A stretch of DNA of 64,000 bases, taken from NCBI GenBank assembly GCA_029862975.1, contig JAOTWP010000006.1, forward strand, positions 1 to 64,000. Direction: 5' to 3'. Origin of the DNA: Acidobacteriota bacterium (GTDB lineage: Bacteria; Acidobacteriota; Thermoanaerobaculia; Multivoradales; JAHEKO01). This document shows, piece by piece, positions 23,301 through 30,991 of the stretch (within the stretch, counting starts at the first letter, position 1; every line of letters begins with the position of its first letter). The notes below the pieces were generated by a model, which saw only the letters and a program-made list of their open reading frames with translations, was not told where the DNA came from and did no database searches. The position numbers and the translations under genes were made by a program.

Positions 23301-26300
23301 ATGAAGACCCCGAGAACGCTGGCGCTGTGTCTGCTGGCCGCCGCGATGACGCCGCTGGCGGCCACCGCGAAGAAGGCGACCGAGCCCGAGGCGAAGGACG
23401 AGGACCTGCGGCTCGCAGCCGCCACCTTCGCCGGGCTCGAGCTGCGCAACATCGGGCCGGCCATGATGTCGGGCCGCATCGCCGACCTCGCCGTCCATCC
23501 CGAGGACGCGTCCACGTGGTACGTGGCCGTCGGCAGCGGCAACGTCTGGAAGACGACCAACGCGGGCACCACCTGGACCCCGATCTTCGACGACCAGGGG
23601 TCGTACTCGATCGGCTGCATCACCCTCGACCCGGGGGACCCCGACGTCGTCTGGGTGGGCACCGGCGAGAACGTCGGCGGCCGCCACGTCGGCTTCGGCG
23701 ACGGCGTCTACAAGTCGACCGACGGCGGCGGCAGCTGGACGAACATGGGCCTTGCCGCCTCCGAGCACATCGGCACGATCGTCGTCGACCCCAGGGACTC
23801 GGACACGGTCTTCGTCGCGGCGCAGGGCCCGCTGTGGGCGGCCGGCGGCGAGCGCGGGCTCTACAAGACGACCGACGGCGGCGCCACCTGGGAGCGCGTC
23901 CTCGGCGGCGGCGAGTACACCGGCGTCAACGAGGTGATCCAGCACCCCGGGGATCCGGACACCCTGATCGCGGCGACCCACCAGCGCCACCGCACGGTCG
24001 CGGCCCTCATCGACGGCGGCCCCGAGTCGGGAATCCACAAGTCGACCGACGGCGGCGCGACCTGGCGCGAGCTCGAGCGGGGCCTGCCGGAGGAGGACAT
24101 GGGCAAGATCGGGCTCGCCTACTCGCCGCAGAACCCGGACGTCGTCTACGCGACGATCGAGCTCGCCCACGGCGCGGGGGGCTTCTACCGCTCCACCGAC
24201 GGCGGCGAGAGCTGGGAGAAGCGCAGCGACTTCGTCTCCGGCGGCACGGGCCCGCACTACTACCAGGAGCTCATCGCGAGCCCGCACGCCTTCGACCGCG
24301 TCTACCAGATGAACAACCGGCAGAGCGTCACCGAGGACGGCGGCAAGACCTTTTTCGACCTGCCCCAGGAGCACAAGCACGGCGACAACCACGCGCTGGC
24401 CTTCAGCGCCGCGGATCCGGAGTACCTCCTCGCCGGCACCGACGGCGGGATCTACGAGAGCTGGGATCTCGGCCAGACCTGGAAGTTCGTCGCCAACCTG
24501 CCCCTGACCCAGTTCTACAAGGTGGCCGTCGACTACGACGAGCCCTTCTACCACGTCGTCGGCGGCACCCAGGACAACAGCACCCAGTACGGCCCCTCGC
24601 GCACCGACAACGACACGGGAATCCGCAATTCGGACTGGGAGATCACCGTCTTCGCCGACGGCCACCAGCCGGCGATCGATCCCACCGACCCCGACATCGT
24701 CTACTCCGAGTGGCAGGAGGGCAACCTCGTCCGCTGGGACCGCCGGACCGGCGAGATCGTCTACATCCAGCCGCAGCCGGAGAAGGGCGAGGAGCAGGAG
24801 CGCTTCAACTGGGACTCGCCGATCCTCGTGAGCCCGCACGATCCGCGGACGATCTTCTTCGCCAGCCAGCGGGTCTGGAAGAGCGACGACCGGGGCGACA
24901 GCTGGACGCCGATCTCGGGCGACCTGACCCACGGCCGCGACCGGCTCGAGCTGCCGCTCATGGACCGGGTCTGGAGCTTCGACGCGATCTGGGACCTCTC
25001 CGCGATGTCCAAGTACGGCACCATCACCTCGCTGGCCCAGTCGCCGCTCGACGCCGCCCTGATCTATGCCGGCACCGACGACGGCCTCATCCGGGCGACG
25101 GACGACGGCGGCGCCACCTGGCGCACGGTGGCGGACCTGCCCGGCGTCCAGGAGGGGTTCTTCGTCAACGATCTCAAGGCCGACCTCCACGACGCGGACA
25201 CGGTCTACGCCGCCGTCGACAACCACAAGGTCGGCGACTTCGAGCCGTACCTGCTCAAGAGCACCGACCGCGGCGCCACCTGGAGCTCGATCCGCGGCGA
25301 CCTGCCCGACCGCCACCTCGTGTGGCGGGTGGTCCAGGATCACGAGAAGCCGGAGCTGCTCTTCGCCGGCACGGAGTTCGGGGTCTTCTTCACGGTCGAC
25401 GGCGGCGCCCGGTGGATCGAGCTGACGGGCGGCGTCCCCACCATCCCGTTCCGCGACCTCGCGATCCAGCGCCGCGAGAACGATCTCGTCGGCGCCACCT
25501 TCGGGCGCAGCTTCTTCGTGCTCGACGACTACACGCCGCTGCGAACCGTCAGCGAGGAGCTCCTGGAGCGCGAGGCGGCGCTCTTCCCGGTCCGCACCGC
25601 CAAGTGGTACGTCCCCCGGCGCCCCTTCGGCCGCGGCGAGAAGGGCAGCCAGGGCGACGCGTTCTTCAACGCCCCCAATCCGCCCTTCGGCGCCGTCTTC
25701 ACCTACTATCTCCGCGACTCCGCCAAGACCGAAAAGCAGCAGCGCCAGGAGCGCGAGAAGGAGATCGCGGCCGAGGGCGGCGACACCCCCTACCCCGGCT
25801 GGGAGGCCCTGCGCGAGGAGGAGCTCGAGGAGGAGCCCGCCGTCGTGCTGACGGTCCGCGACGCCGCCGGCGAGGTGGTGCGGCGGGTCACCGGGCCGGC
25901 CGCGGCGGGCTTCCACCGCGTGGCGTGGGACCTGCGCTATCCGAGCCCGGCGCCCGAAGGCGAGGAGGGGGGCTTCTTCCGCCGCGAGGGCGGCTACCTG
26001 GCCCCTCCCGGCAGCTACTCCGTCGCTCTCGCCCTGCGCAGCGGCGGCGCCGAGACGCCGCTTTCCGCGAGCGAGACGTTCGAGGTCGTGCCGCTGCGCA
26101 GCCGCGGGCTGGCCGGCGCCGCGCCGGCCGAGATGGCGGCGTTCCTGCGCGAGCTGGAGGCGGCGGAGCGCCGCGCCGGCGGCACCCGCGGCGTCATGGA
26201 GGAGCTCGCCGCGCGCCTCGAGTCGATGCGCGCCGCCCTCACGCGCTCGCGGGCCGCCGACGCGAGCCTCGACGAGCGGGCCGCCGCCCTGCTGGGCCGG

Positions 26301-26591
26301 GTGCGGGAGCTGCACGAGACCTTCGACGGCAACGAGCGCCGCGCCGATTTCGGCGACCCGGGACCGGCCACCATCGCCGGCCGCCTCGGCTCGGTCGGCC
26401 TCGGCAACATGTTCTCGACCTACGGGCCGACGCCCATGCAGCGGCGCCAGCTGGCGATCGCCAGCGAGGAGCTCGCGGAGCTCGCGGCCGCGGTCGACGA
26501 GATCGCCGCCGTGGAGCTGCCGGCCCTCGAGGCCGACCTCGACGCCGCCGGCGTGCCCTGGAGCCCGGGGCGGGGGGTGCCGAAGCCCTGA
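23301..26591 (+). CDS. Exported BNR/Asp-box repeat protein (VPS10/sialidase-like propeller)
   Basis: This 1096-residue protein has a signal peptide (MKTPRTLALCLLAAAMTPLAATA) and GGAGGAG upstream of ATG 23301. It carries about nine Asp-box repeats of the form S-T-D-G-G-x-x-W between residues 70 and 720 (for example VWKTTNAGTTW, VYKSTDGGGSW, LYKTTDGGATW, IHKSTDGGATW, FYRSTDGGESW, VWKSDDRGDSW, LLKSTDRGATW). These indicate one or two beta-propellers. A FlgD-like beta domain (residues about 830-930) and a helical C-terminal domain follow. Proteins of this design are often labelled glycosyl hydrolase, but no catalytic residues can be assigned. It is probably periplasmic or on the cell surface and may be co-transcribed with the upstream sulfatase-like gene. 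Confidence 0.85.
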   Translation: MKTPRTLALCLLAAAMTPLAATAKKATEPEAKDEDLRLAAATFAGLELRNIGPAMMSGRIADLAVHPEDASTWYVAVGSGNVWKTTNAGTTWTPIFDDQGSYSIGCITLDPGDPDVVWVGTGENVGGRHVGFGDGVYKSTDGGGSWTNMGLAASEHIGTIVVDPRDSDTVFVAAQGPLWAAGGERGLYKTTDGGATWERVLGGGEYTGVNEVIQHPGDPDTLIAATHQRHRTVAALIDGGPESGIHKSTDGGATWRELERGLPEEDMGKIGLAYSPQNPDVVYATIELAHGAGGFYRSTDGGESWEKRSDFVSGGTGPHYYQELIASPHAFDRVYQMNNRQSVTEDGGKTFFDLPQEHKHGDNHALAFSAADPEYLLAGTDGGIYESWDLGQTWKFVANLPLTQFYKVAVDYDEPFYHVVGGTQDNSTQYGPSRTDNDTGIRNSDWEITVFADGHQPAIDPTDPDIVYSEWQEGNLVRWDRRTGEIVYIQPQPEKGEEQERFNWDSPILVSPHDPRTIFFASQRVWKSDDRGDSWTPISGDLTHGRDRLELPLMDRVWSFDAIWDLSAMSKYGTITSLAQSPLDAALIYAGTDDGLIRATDDGGATWRTVADLPGVQEGFFVNDLKADLHDADTVYAAVDNHKVGDFEPYLLKSTDRGATWSSIRGDLPDRHLVWRVVQDHEKPELLFAGTEFGVFFTVDGGARWIELTGGVPTIPFRDLAIQRRENDLVGATFGRSFFVLDDYTPLRTVSEELLEREAALFPVRTAKWYVPRRPFGRGEKGSQGDAFFNAPNPPFGAVFTYYLRDSAKTEKQQRQEREKEIAAEGGDTPYPGWEALREEELEEEPAVVLTVRDAAGEVVRRVTGPAAAGFHRVAWDLRYPSPAPEGEEGGFFRREGGYLAPPGSYSVALALRSGGAETPLSASETFEVVPLRSRGLAGAAPAEMAAFLRELEAAERRAGGTRGVMEELAARLESMRAALTRSRAADASLDERAAALLGRVRELHETFDGNERRADFGDPGPATIAGRLGSVGLGNMFSTYGPTPMQRRQLAIASEELAELAAAVDEIAAVELPALEADLDAAGVPWSPGRGVPKP

Positions 26592-26601
26592 CCGGCAGCG
26601 C

Positions 26602-27912
26602 TCAGAAGGGCTCGGTCGTGGCGAGCAGATAGGCGAGAAGAGCGAGCGGCGAGACGGCCGGCACTCCCGCCCCGAAGAGCTGGAGCACCAGGTGCTGGTC
26701 GCCGATGCTCCCGGCGCCGGCCGAGAGCTGGATGGCGGCGACCGCCAGGACCACGAGGACGGGCTCGAGCCAGGGGGGAAGGAGCGCGGACTCCGGCGGG
26801 CGGCGCCTGAGCCCGGCCCAGCGGTCGGCGGCCACCGCCAGGGCCAGCACCTCGAGGGGCAGCAGCACGACGAGGGTGTGGCTCCACACGAGCGGGGTCA
26901 CGACGATGCTCGCCGTGATCGCGAAGCAGGCGAGCCGGGCGCGGCCGAAACGGCGGCCCGCGACGAGCGCCAGGGCGGCGAGCGCCAGCGGCGCCGAGAT
27001 CCACAGCGCGTCGATCTCGAAGCCGAAGAGCTTCGGGAAGCGGTGCAGCGAGATCGAGGCGGCGACGCGCTCGGTCGCGGTGAGCGCCAGGAGCGCGTCG
27101 AGGTGGGGAAACGGCAGGACGAGCCCGGCGGCGACCAGCGCGGCCGCGGCGGCGGCCACCACCCGCTGCCGCGCGTGTCCCTCGCGGCGCGCGCACGGCA
27201 GGCAGGCGACCGCCATCGGCGCCACCGGTTTGAGCGCGACGCTCGCCCCCAGCAGGAGCCCGGCGGCGAGCGGGCGCCGCGGCACGAGGAGCAGCCCGGC
27301 GATCACCATCCCGGCCACGGCCAGCGAGAAGTTGTTGAACTCGACGGAGTAGCGCACCTGGGGAGCGAGCAGGATGAAGGCCACCCCGGCCGCCAGCCGC
27401 CGCCCGGCGCCCCACGGCAGCCAGGCCGAGGAGCACCAGATGGCGACCGCCAGGCCGAGCAGGTTGGCCCCCGCGAGCAGCCCGTCCGTGGCCTGCCGGC
27501 CCAGGTGCGCCACCGACCAGGCGCCGGCGTAGGCGAAGACGGACGGATAGAGGTAGTCGGGCTCCAGGAAGGGCGACTCGCCGGCGGCCACGAGGTCGAA
27601 GGCGTTGAAGTACGCAACCTCGTCGCCCAGCGGCACCTCGTTCTCCGTCACCATCGGCCACCAGCGCACGAGCGGCACGAGCATCAGCACGAGGAGGCAG
27701 CCCGCGTGCACCCGCAACGGCAGGCCGGCCCAGCCGGCGAATGCCGCGGCGAAGGCCCGCGCCCGCGCGGCGGCCGGCGTGGCGGGCGCGGGATCGGGGA
27801 CGGCTGGCGCTGGAGCTTCCACGGTGGCGGCCGGCCCCGGCCGCCGCAGCCCGCCGGCGACCCGGCCCCGAATCAAGAGCTCGACTGCTCGCCGGAAGCC
27901 GGCGTGGCGCAC
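26602..27912 (-). CDS. Polytopic membrane glycosyltransferase-like protein (GT87/DUF2029 type), copy 1
   Basis: This integral membrane protein of about 436 residues starts at GTG 27912, though a later start is possible because the first 50 residues are Pro/Ala-rich. About ten hydrophobic segments are visible. Polar loop motifs include TENEVPLGDEVAYFNAF after the first helix, YLYPSVFAYAGAW, LLLGASVALKPVAP and SHTLVVLLPLEV. The acidic loop after the first helix and the KP-containing loop are typical of lipid-phosphate-sugar-dependent GT-C/GT87 mannosyltransferases. It is a clear paralogue of the protein at 28566-29804 (shared LATT-x-x-F end, PLALLAYLL, RPLAAGLLLG). It is the third gene of a three-gene set. 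Confidence 0.75.
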   Translation of the reverse strand: MRHAGFRRAVELLIRGRVAGGLRRPGPAATVEAPAPAVPDPAPATPAAARARAFAAAFAGWAGLPLRVHAGCLLVLMLVPLVRWWPMVTENEVPLGDEVAYFNAFDLVAAGESPFLEPDYLYPSVFAYAGAWSVAHLGRQATDGLLAGANLLGLAVAIWCSSAWLPWGAGRRLAAGVAFILLAPQVRYSVEFNNFSLAVAGMVIAGLLLVPRRPLAAGLLLGASVALKPVAPMAVACLPCARREGHARQRVVAAAAAALVAAGLVLPFPHLDALLALTATERVAASISLHRFPKLFGFEIDALWISAPLALAALALVAGRRFGRARLACFAITASIVVTPLVWSHTLVVLLPLEVLALAVAADRWAGLRRRPPESALLPPWLEPVLVVLAVAAIQLSAGAGSIGDQHLVLQLFGAGVPAVSPLALLAYLLATTEPF

Positions 27913-27965
27913 ATTACCGCAACCGCGGCCCGCGGCCGCGCGCCGGTGCCGCCTCCGCGCCGCCC

Positions 27966-28508
27966 CTAGATCGCGCCGTCCGCCTGGCGCTCCAGGCTCT
28001 CGAAGCTACGCTCGAGGGTCTCGTCGAGCGCCTCGAAGCTGCGCTCCATCTCGCGGCTCATCGCTTCGAGGGAGCGCTCGATCTCGGCGCTTAGCCGCTC
28101 CCAGTCGATCTCCTCGAGGGCGCGCGCCGACTCCTCCATGGCGACGTCCATCTCGTCCCAGTCGACGTCGGAGAACGCCTCGGCCATCCGGGCGCCGAGC
28201 TCGGCGCCGAAGCGGGCCCAGTGCTCGCCCCACTCCTCGCCGAAGGCGCCCCACCGCTCGCCCATCTCCTCGCCGAAGGCGCCCCACTGCTCCCCCATCT
28301 CCTCGCCGAACGAGCCCCAGTGCTCCCCGAGCTCCTCGCCCCAGGCGCCCCAGCACTCGCCCCACTCGTCCCAGCTCTCGGACTGCGAACAGTCGGGCGC
28401 CGGCGGCGCCTGGCGCTCTCTTTCGACCTCCCGCCCGCCGACCCGGCCGGCGACGGCGGCGAGCGCGACGGCCGCCAGCACGAGCGCCGGAATCTTCCTT
28501 CTCTGCAT
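27966..28508 (-). CDS. Exported protein made of 11-residue repeats
   Basis: This 180-residue protein starts at ATG 28508, eight bases after GGAGG; an ATG five codons upstream overlaps that site and is not preferred. A signal peptide (residues 1-21, IPALVLAAVALAAVAG) is followed by a single Cys, then five tandem 11-mers of the form E-x-W-G-x-F-G-E-E-M-G (residues 51-105). A linker follows, then three more 11-mers of the form E-R-S-F-E-A-L-x-x-x-L (144-176). The 11-residue period favours long amphipathic right-handed or surface-lying helices, as in apolipoprotein-like proteins. The mature part is very acidic. It is sandwiched between two paralogous glycosyltransferase-like genes with gaps of 53 and 57 bases. 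No family is recognised. Confidence 0.75.
   Translation of the reverse strand: MQRRKIPALVLAAVALAAVAGRVGGREVERERQAPPAPDCSQSESWDEWGECWGAWGEELGEHWGSFGEEMGEQWGAFGEEMGERWGAFGEEWGEHWARFGAELGARMAEAFSDVDWDEMDVAMEESARALEEIDWERLSAEIERSLEAMSREMERSFEALDETLERSFESLERQADGAI
28194..28358 (-). repeat. Five tandem 33-bp coding repeats
   Basis: These bases encode five consecutive 11-residue units. The DNA units are also similar to one another (repeated ccccactgctc / ctcgccgaa segments on the plus strand), so the array probably grew by tandem duplication. Repeat number could vary between strains without breaking the frame because the unit is 33 bp. Confidence 0.7.
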
Positions 28509-28565
28509 TCGCGGATCCTCCATGCCTTATCTTCTCTACGCTCGCGGGCCGCGTAAGTTCCAGCC

Positions 28566-29804
28566 CTAGAACCGATCGGTCGTGGCGAGCAGGTAGGCGA
28601 GAAGCGCCAGCGGCGCGAGGGCGGGCACGCCGCCGCCCACGAGCTCGAGAAGGAAGCCCTGGCCGTGGATCGTGCCGGCGCCGACCGAGAACTGGAGGCT
28701 GGCGACCGCCAGGAGCACGAGGACGGGCTCGACCCAGGACCCGACCCGCCGGCCCGCCGGCAGCGCGGCGCTCGCCGCCGTCCAGCGCCTGGCCGCCACG
28801 GTCACGGCGAGCACCTCGAGCGGCAGCAGGAGCACCAGGGTGTGGCTGCGAACGAGCGGGGTGGCGGCGACCGTCGCGGCGGTGGCGAGGCAGAGGAAGC
28901 GCCCGCGGCCCAGCGGCCCGCGCAGCACGAGGACGGCGACGGCGGCGACGGCCACCAGCACGGAGACCCAGATGAGATTGACGCCGAGGCCGAAGAGACC
29001 GGGGAGCCGGTGCAGCGAGACCGTGTCGAGAACGGCCCGGCCGCCGACGCGGCCCAGCAGCTCCGCGGAGTGCGGCAGCAGCAGGACGAGCGCCGCCGCG
29101 ACGGCGATGCCGACCCCGGCGGCCACCACGTTGCGGCGCCCGCCGAGCTCCCCGCGGGCGAACAGGAGGCAGCCCAGCGCGGCCGGCGCCACCGGCTTGA
29201 GCGCCACGCTGCCGCCCAGGAGCAGGCCCGCCGCCAGCGGTCGCCGCGGCACCAGCAGGAGGCCCGCGACGATCATCCCCGCGACCGCCAGGGAGACGTT
29301 GTTCGACCCCACCGAGTAGCGCGCCTGCGGCGCCAGCAGGATGAACGCCGTCCCGCCGAGCAGGCGCTGCGCGGCGCTCCACGGCAGCCAGGCCGCCGCG
29401 CACCACAGCGTGAGCGCGAGGCCCAGGAGATTCGCGGCCTGCAGCAGGTTGTCCGTCCGGGCGCGGCCGAGGTGCTCCACGGACCAGGCCCCGGCGTAGG
29501 CGAACGCCGCGGGATAGAGATAGCCCGGCTCGTCGAAGGGCGACCGGCCGGCGGCGACCCGCTCGAACGCCGCGAAGTACTGCATCTCGTCGGCGATCGC
29601 CACCTCCGTCTCCGACACGGTGGGCCACCACCGCACCGCCGGCACGAGCGCCAGCAGAATCACGCAGCCCGCGTGCACGGCCGCCGGCCAGCCGGCCCAG
29701 CGCCCAAAGCCCGCGGCCAGCGCCGCCGCCTGCGACGAGCCCGCCTGCGACGAGACAGACGAGGGCGAGGGGCCGCGGAGCTTCGAGCCTTCCACCGTCG
29801 ACAA
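28566..29804 (-). CDS. Polytopic membrane glycosyltransferase-like protein (GT87/DUF2029 type), copy 2
   Basis: This protein of about 412 residues starts at TTG 29804 (GTG 29795 is an alternative). The layout is the same as in the 26602-27912 protein: a first helix, then SETEVAIADEMQYFAAFERVAAG, GYLYPAAFAYAGAWSVEHLG, LLLGGSVALKPVAPA, RSHTLVLLLPLEV and the end LLAYLLATTDRF. About ten membrane segments are predicted by eye. The two copies are diverged but align over their whole length, so this is an old duplication. It is the first gene of the set GT-repeat protein-GT. The probable role is sugar transfer from a lipid-linked donor at the outer face of the inner membrane; donor and acceptor are unknown. 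Confidence 0.75.
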   Translation of the reverse strand: MSTVEGSKLRGPSPSSVSSQAGSSQAAALAAGFGRWAGWPAAVHAGCVILLALVPAVRWWPTVSETEVAIADEMQYFAAFERVAAGRSPFDEPGYLYPAAFAYAGAWSVEHLGRARTDNLLQAANLLGLALTLWCAAAWLPWSAAQRLLGGTAFILLAPQARYSVGSNNVSLAVAGMIVAGLLLVPRRPLAAGLLLGGSVALKPVAPAALGCLLFARGELGGRRNVVAAGVGIAVAAALVLLLPHSAELLGRVGGRAVLDTVSLHRLPGLFGLGVNLIWVSVLVAVAAVAVLVLRGPLGRGRFLCLATAATVAATPLVRSHTLVLLLPLEVLAVTVAARRWTAASAALPAGRRVGSWVEPVLVLLAVASLQFSVGAGTIHGQGFLLELVGGGVPALAPLALLAYLLATTDRF

Positions 29805-30037
29805 CGCGCGCGCTCTCCTTTCGATCCCCGAAGCCTAGCCGATCCGCGGCCGCCGGCGCGCGGCCCCGGCGGTAGCTCCGCCCGCAATGCTCGGTCCGGC
29901 ACCGAGAGCCGCCTTTCCTGGCAGATGCTTCGCGACGGCGATACTCTGCGCTTGGGCTCGCGGCAGCCCACCCCATCGCTTCGCGGAGCGCGCCGGGCCG
30001 CCGGTTCTCGTCGGCGGCCGCCGGCCTTGCCACCGCC

Positions 30038-30931
30038 GTGCCGACTCGTGATCAGGACTGCGTCCGCTTCCTCCGGTGGGCGCTGCCGCGCCTGGGCTAT
30101 CGCTGGCCCGGGTACCGCAAGGTCCGGCGGCAGGTCTGCCGCCGCGTTCGCCGGCGCCTCGAGGCACTCGGCCTGGCGGATCTCGACGCCTACGCGCGAC
30201 TCCTCGCGAAGGACCCGGACGAGTGGCCGCGTCTCGACGAATGCTGCCGCGTCACCATCTCTCGCTTCTACCGCGACCGCCGGCTCTGGGAGGTGCTGGG
30301 ACGCGACGTCCTGCCCGCGCTCTACGCGCAGGCGGCCGCGAGCGATCCGCCCCGGATTCGCGTGTGGAGCGCCGGCTGCGGCGCCGGCGAAGAGCCCTAC
30401 ACGATGGCGCTGCTGCTCCGCCTCGGCCCGAAGCCGTTGCCGGCCGGCGTCGACTCGGAGATCGTCGGCACCGATCTCGACCGCCATCAGCTCGAGCGCG
30501 CGCGCCGCGCCGCGTACCCGGAGTCGAGCCTCCGGGATCTCCCCGCCGCCTGGCGACGGCGGGCCTTCGCCGCGGACGCCGGCGGGGCCCAGCGCCTGCT
30601 CGAGCCGCACGCCGAAGCCACCCGCTTCCTGCTCCAGGACCTGCGCGGCGAGGCCCCCGCCGGACCCTTCGACCTCGTCCTCTGCCGCAACCTGGCCTTC
30701 ACCTACTTCGACTCCGATACCCAGGCGCGCTGCCTTGCGAGGCTCCTCGCCAACCTCGGCCCCTCCGGCTGGCTGGCCATCGGATGCCACGAGACCCTTC
30801 CCGCGGGTGGCCCCACCCTCCTCCGCCACCCGAGCGGGCTCCCCCTGTTTGCCCGACCCCTCGAAGGCCCGTTCTTGGCCCGGATCCAGGGGGAGGCGAA
30901 GGTCTCGGGGGTGAGGATCGGCAGGAAGTAG
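30038..30931 (+). CDS. cheR: CheR-like protein-glutamate methyltransferase, orphan
   Basis: This 297-residue protein starts at GTG 30038. The N-terminal helical CheR domain ends in VTISRFYRDRRLWEVL, where RFYRD replaces the usual FFRD. The SAM-binding domain follows: VWSAGCGAGEEPYTMALLL (about 107-125), IVGTDLDRHQLERARRAAYP and FDLVLCRNLAFTYFDSDTQ. These are the standard CheR signatures. No chemoreceptor, CheB, CheA or CheW gene is in the window, so it may methylate a receptor encoded elsewhere or have another target. The divergent gap before it (29805-30037) holds no clear promoter. Confidence 0.85.
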   Translation: MPTRDQDCVRFLRWALPRLGYRWPGYRKVRRQVCRRVRRRLEALGLADLDAYARLLAKDPDEWPRLDECCRVTISRFYRDRRLWEVLGRDVLPALYAQAAASDPPRIRVWSAGCGAGEEPYTMALLLRLGPKPLPAGVDSEIVGTDLDRHQLERARRAAYPESSLRDLPAAWRRRAFAADAGGAQRLLEPHAEATRFLLQDLRGEAPAGPFDLVLCRNLAFTYFDSDTQARCLARLLANLGPSGWLAIGCHETLPAGGPTLLRHPSGLPLFARPLEGPFLARIQGEAKVSGVRIGRK

Positions 30932-30991
30932 CTCGCGCCGGCGATTGCAGGCGCGTCATGGCCAGCTGGAACTGCGGGAGCGGCAGCCGGT

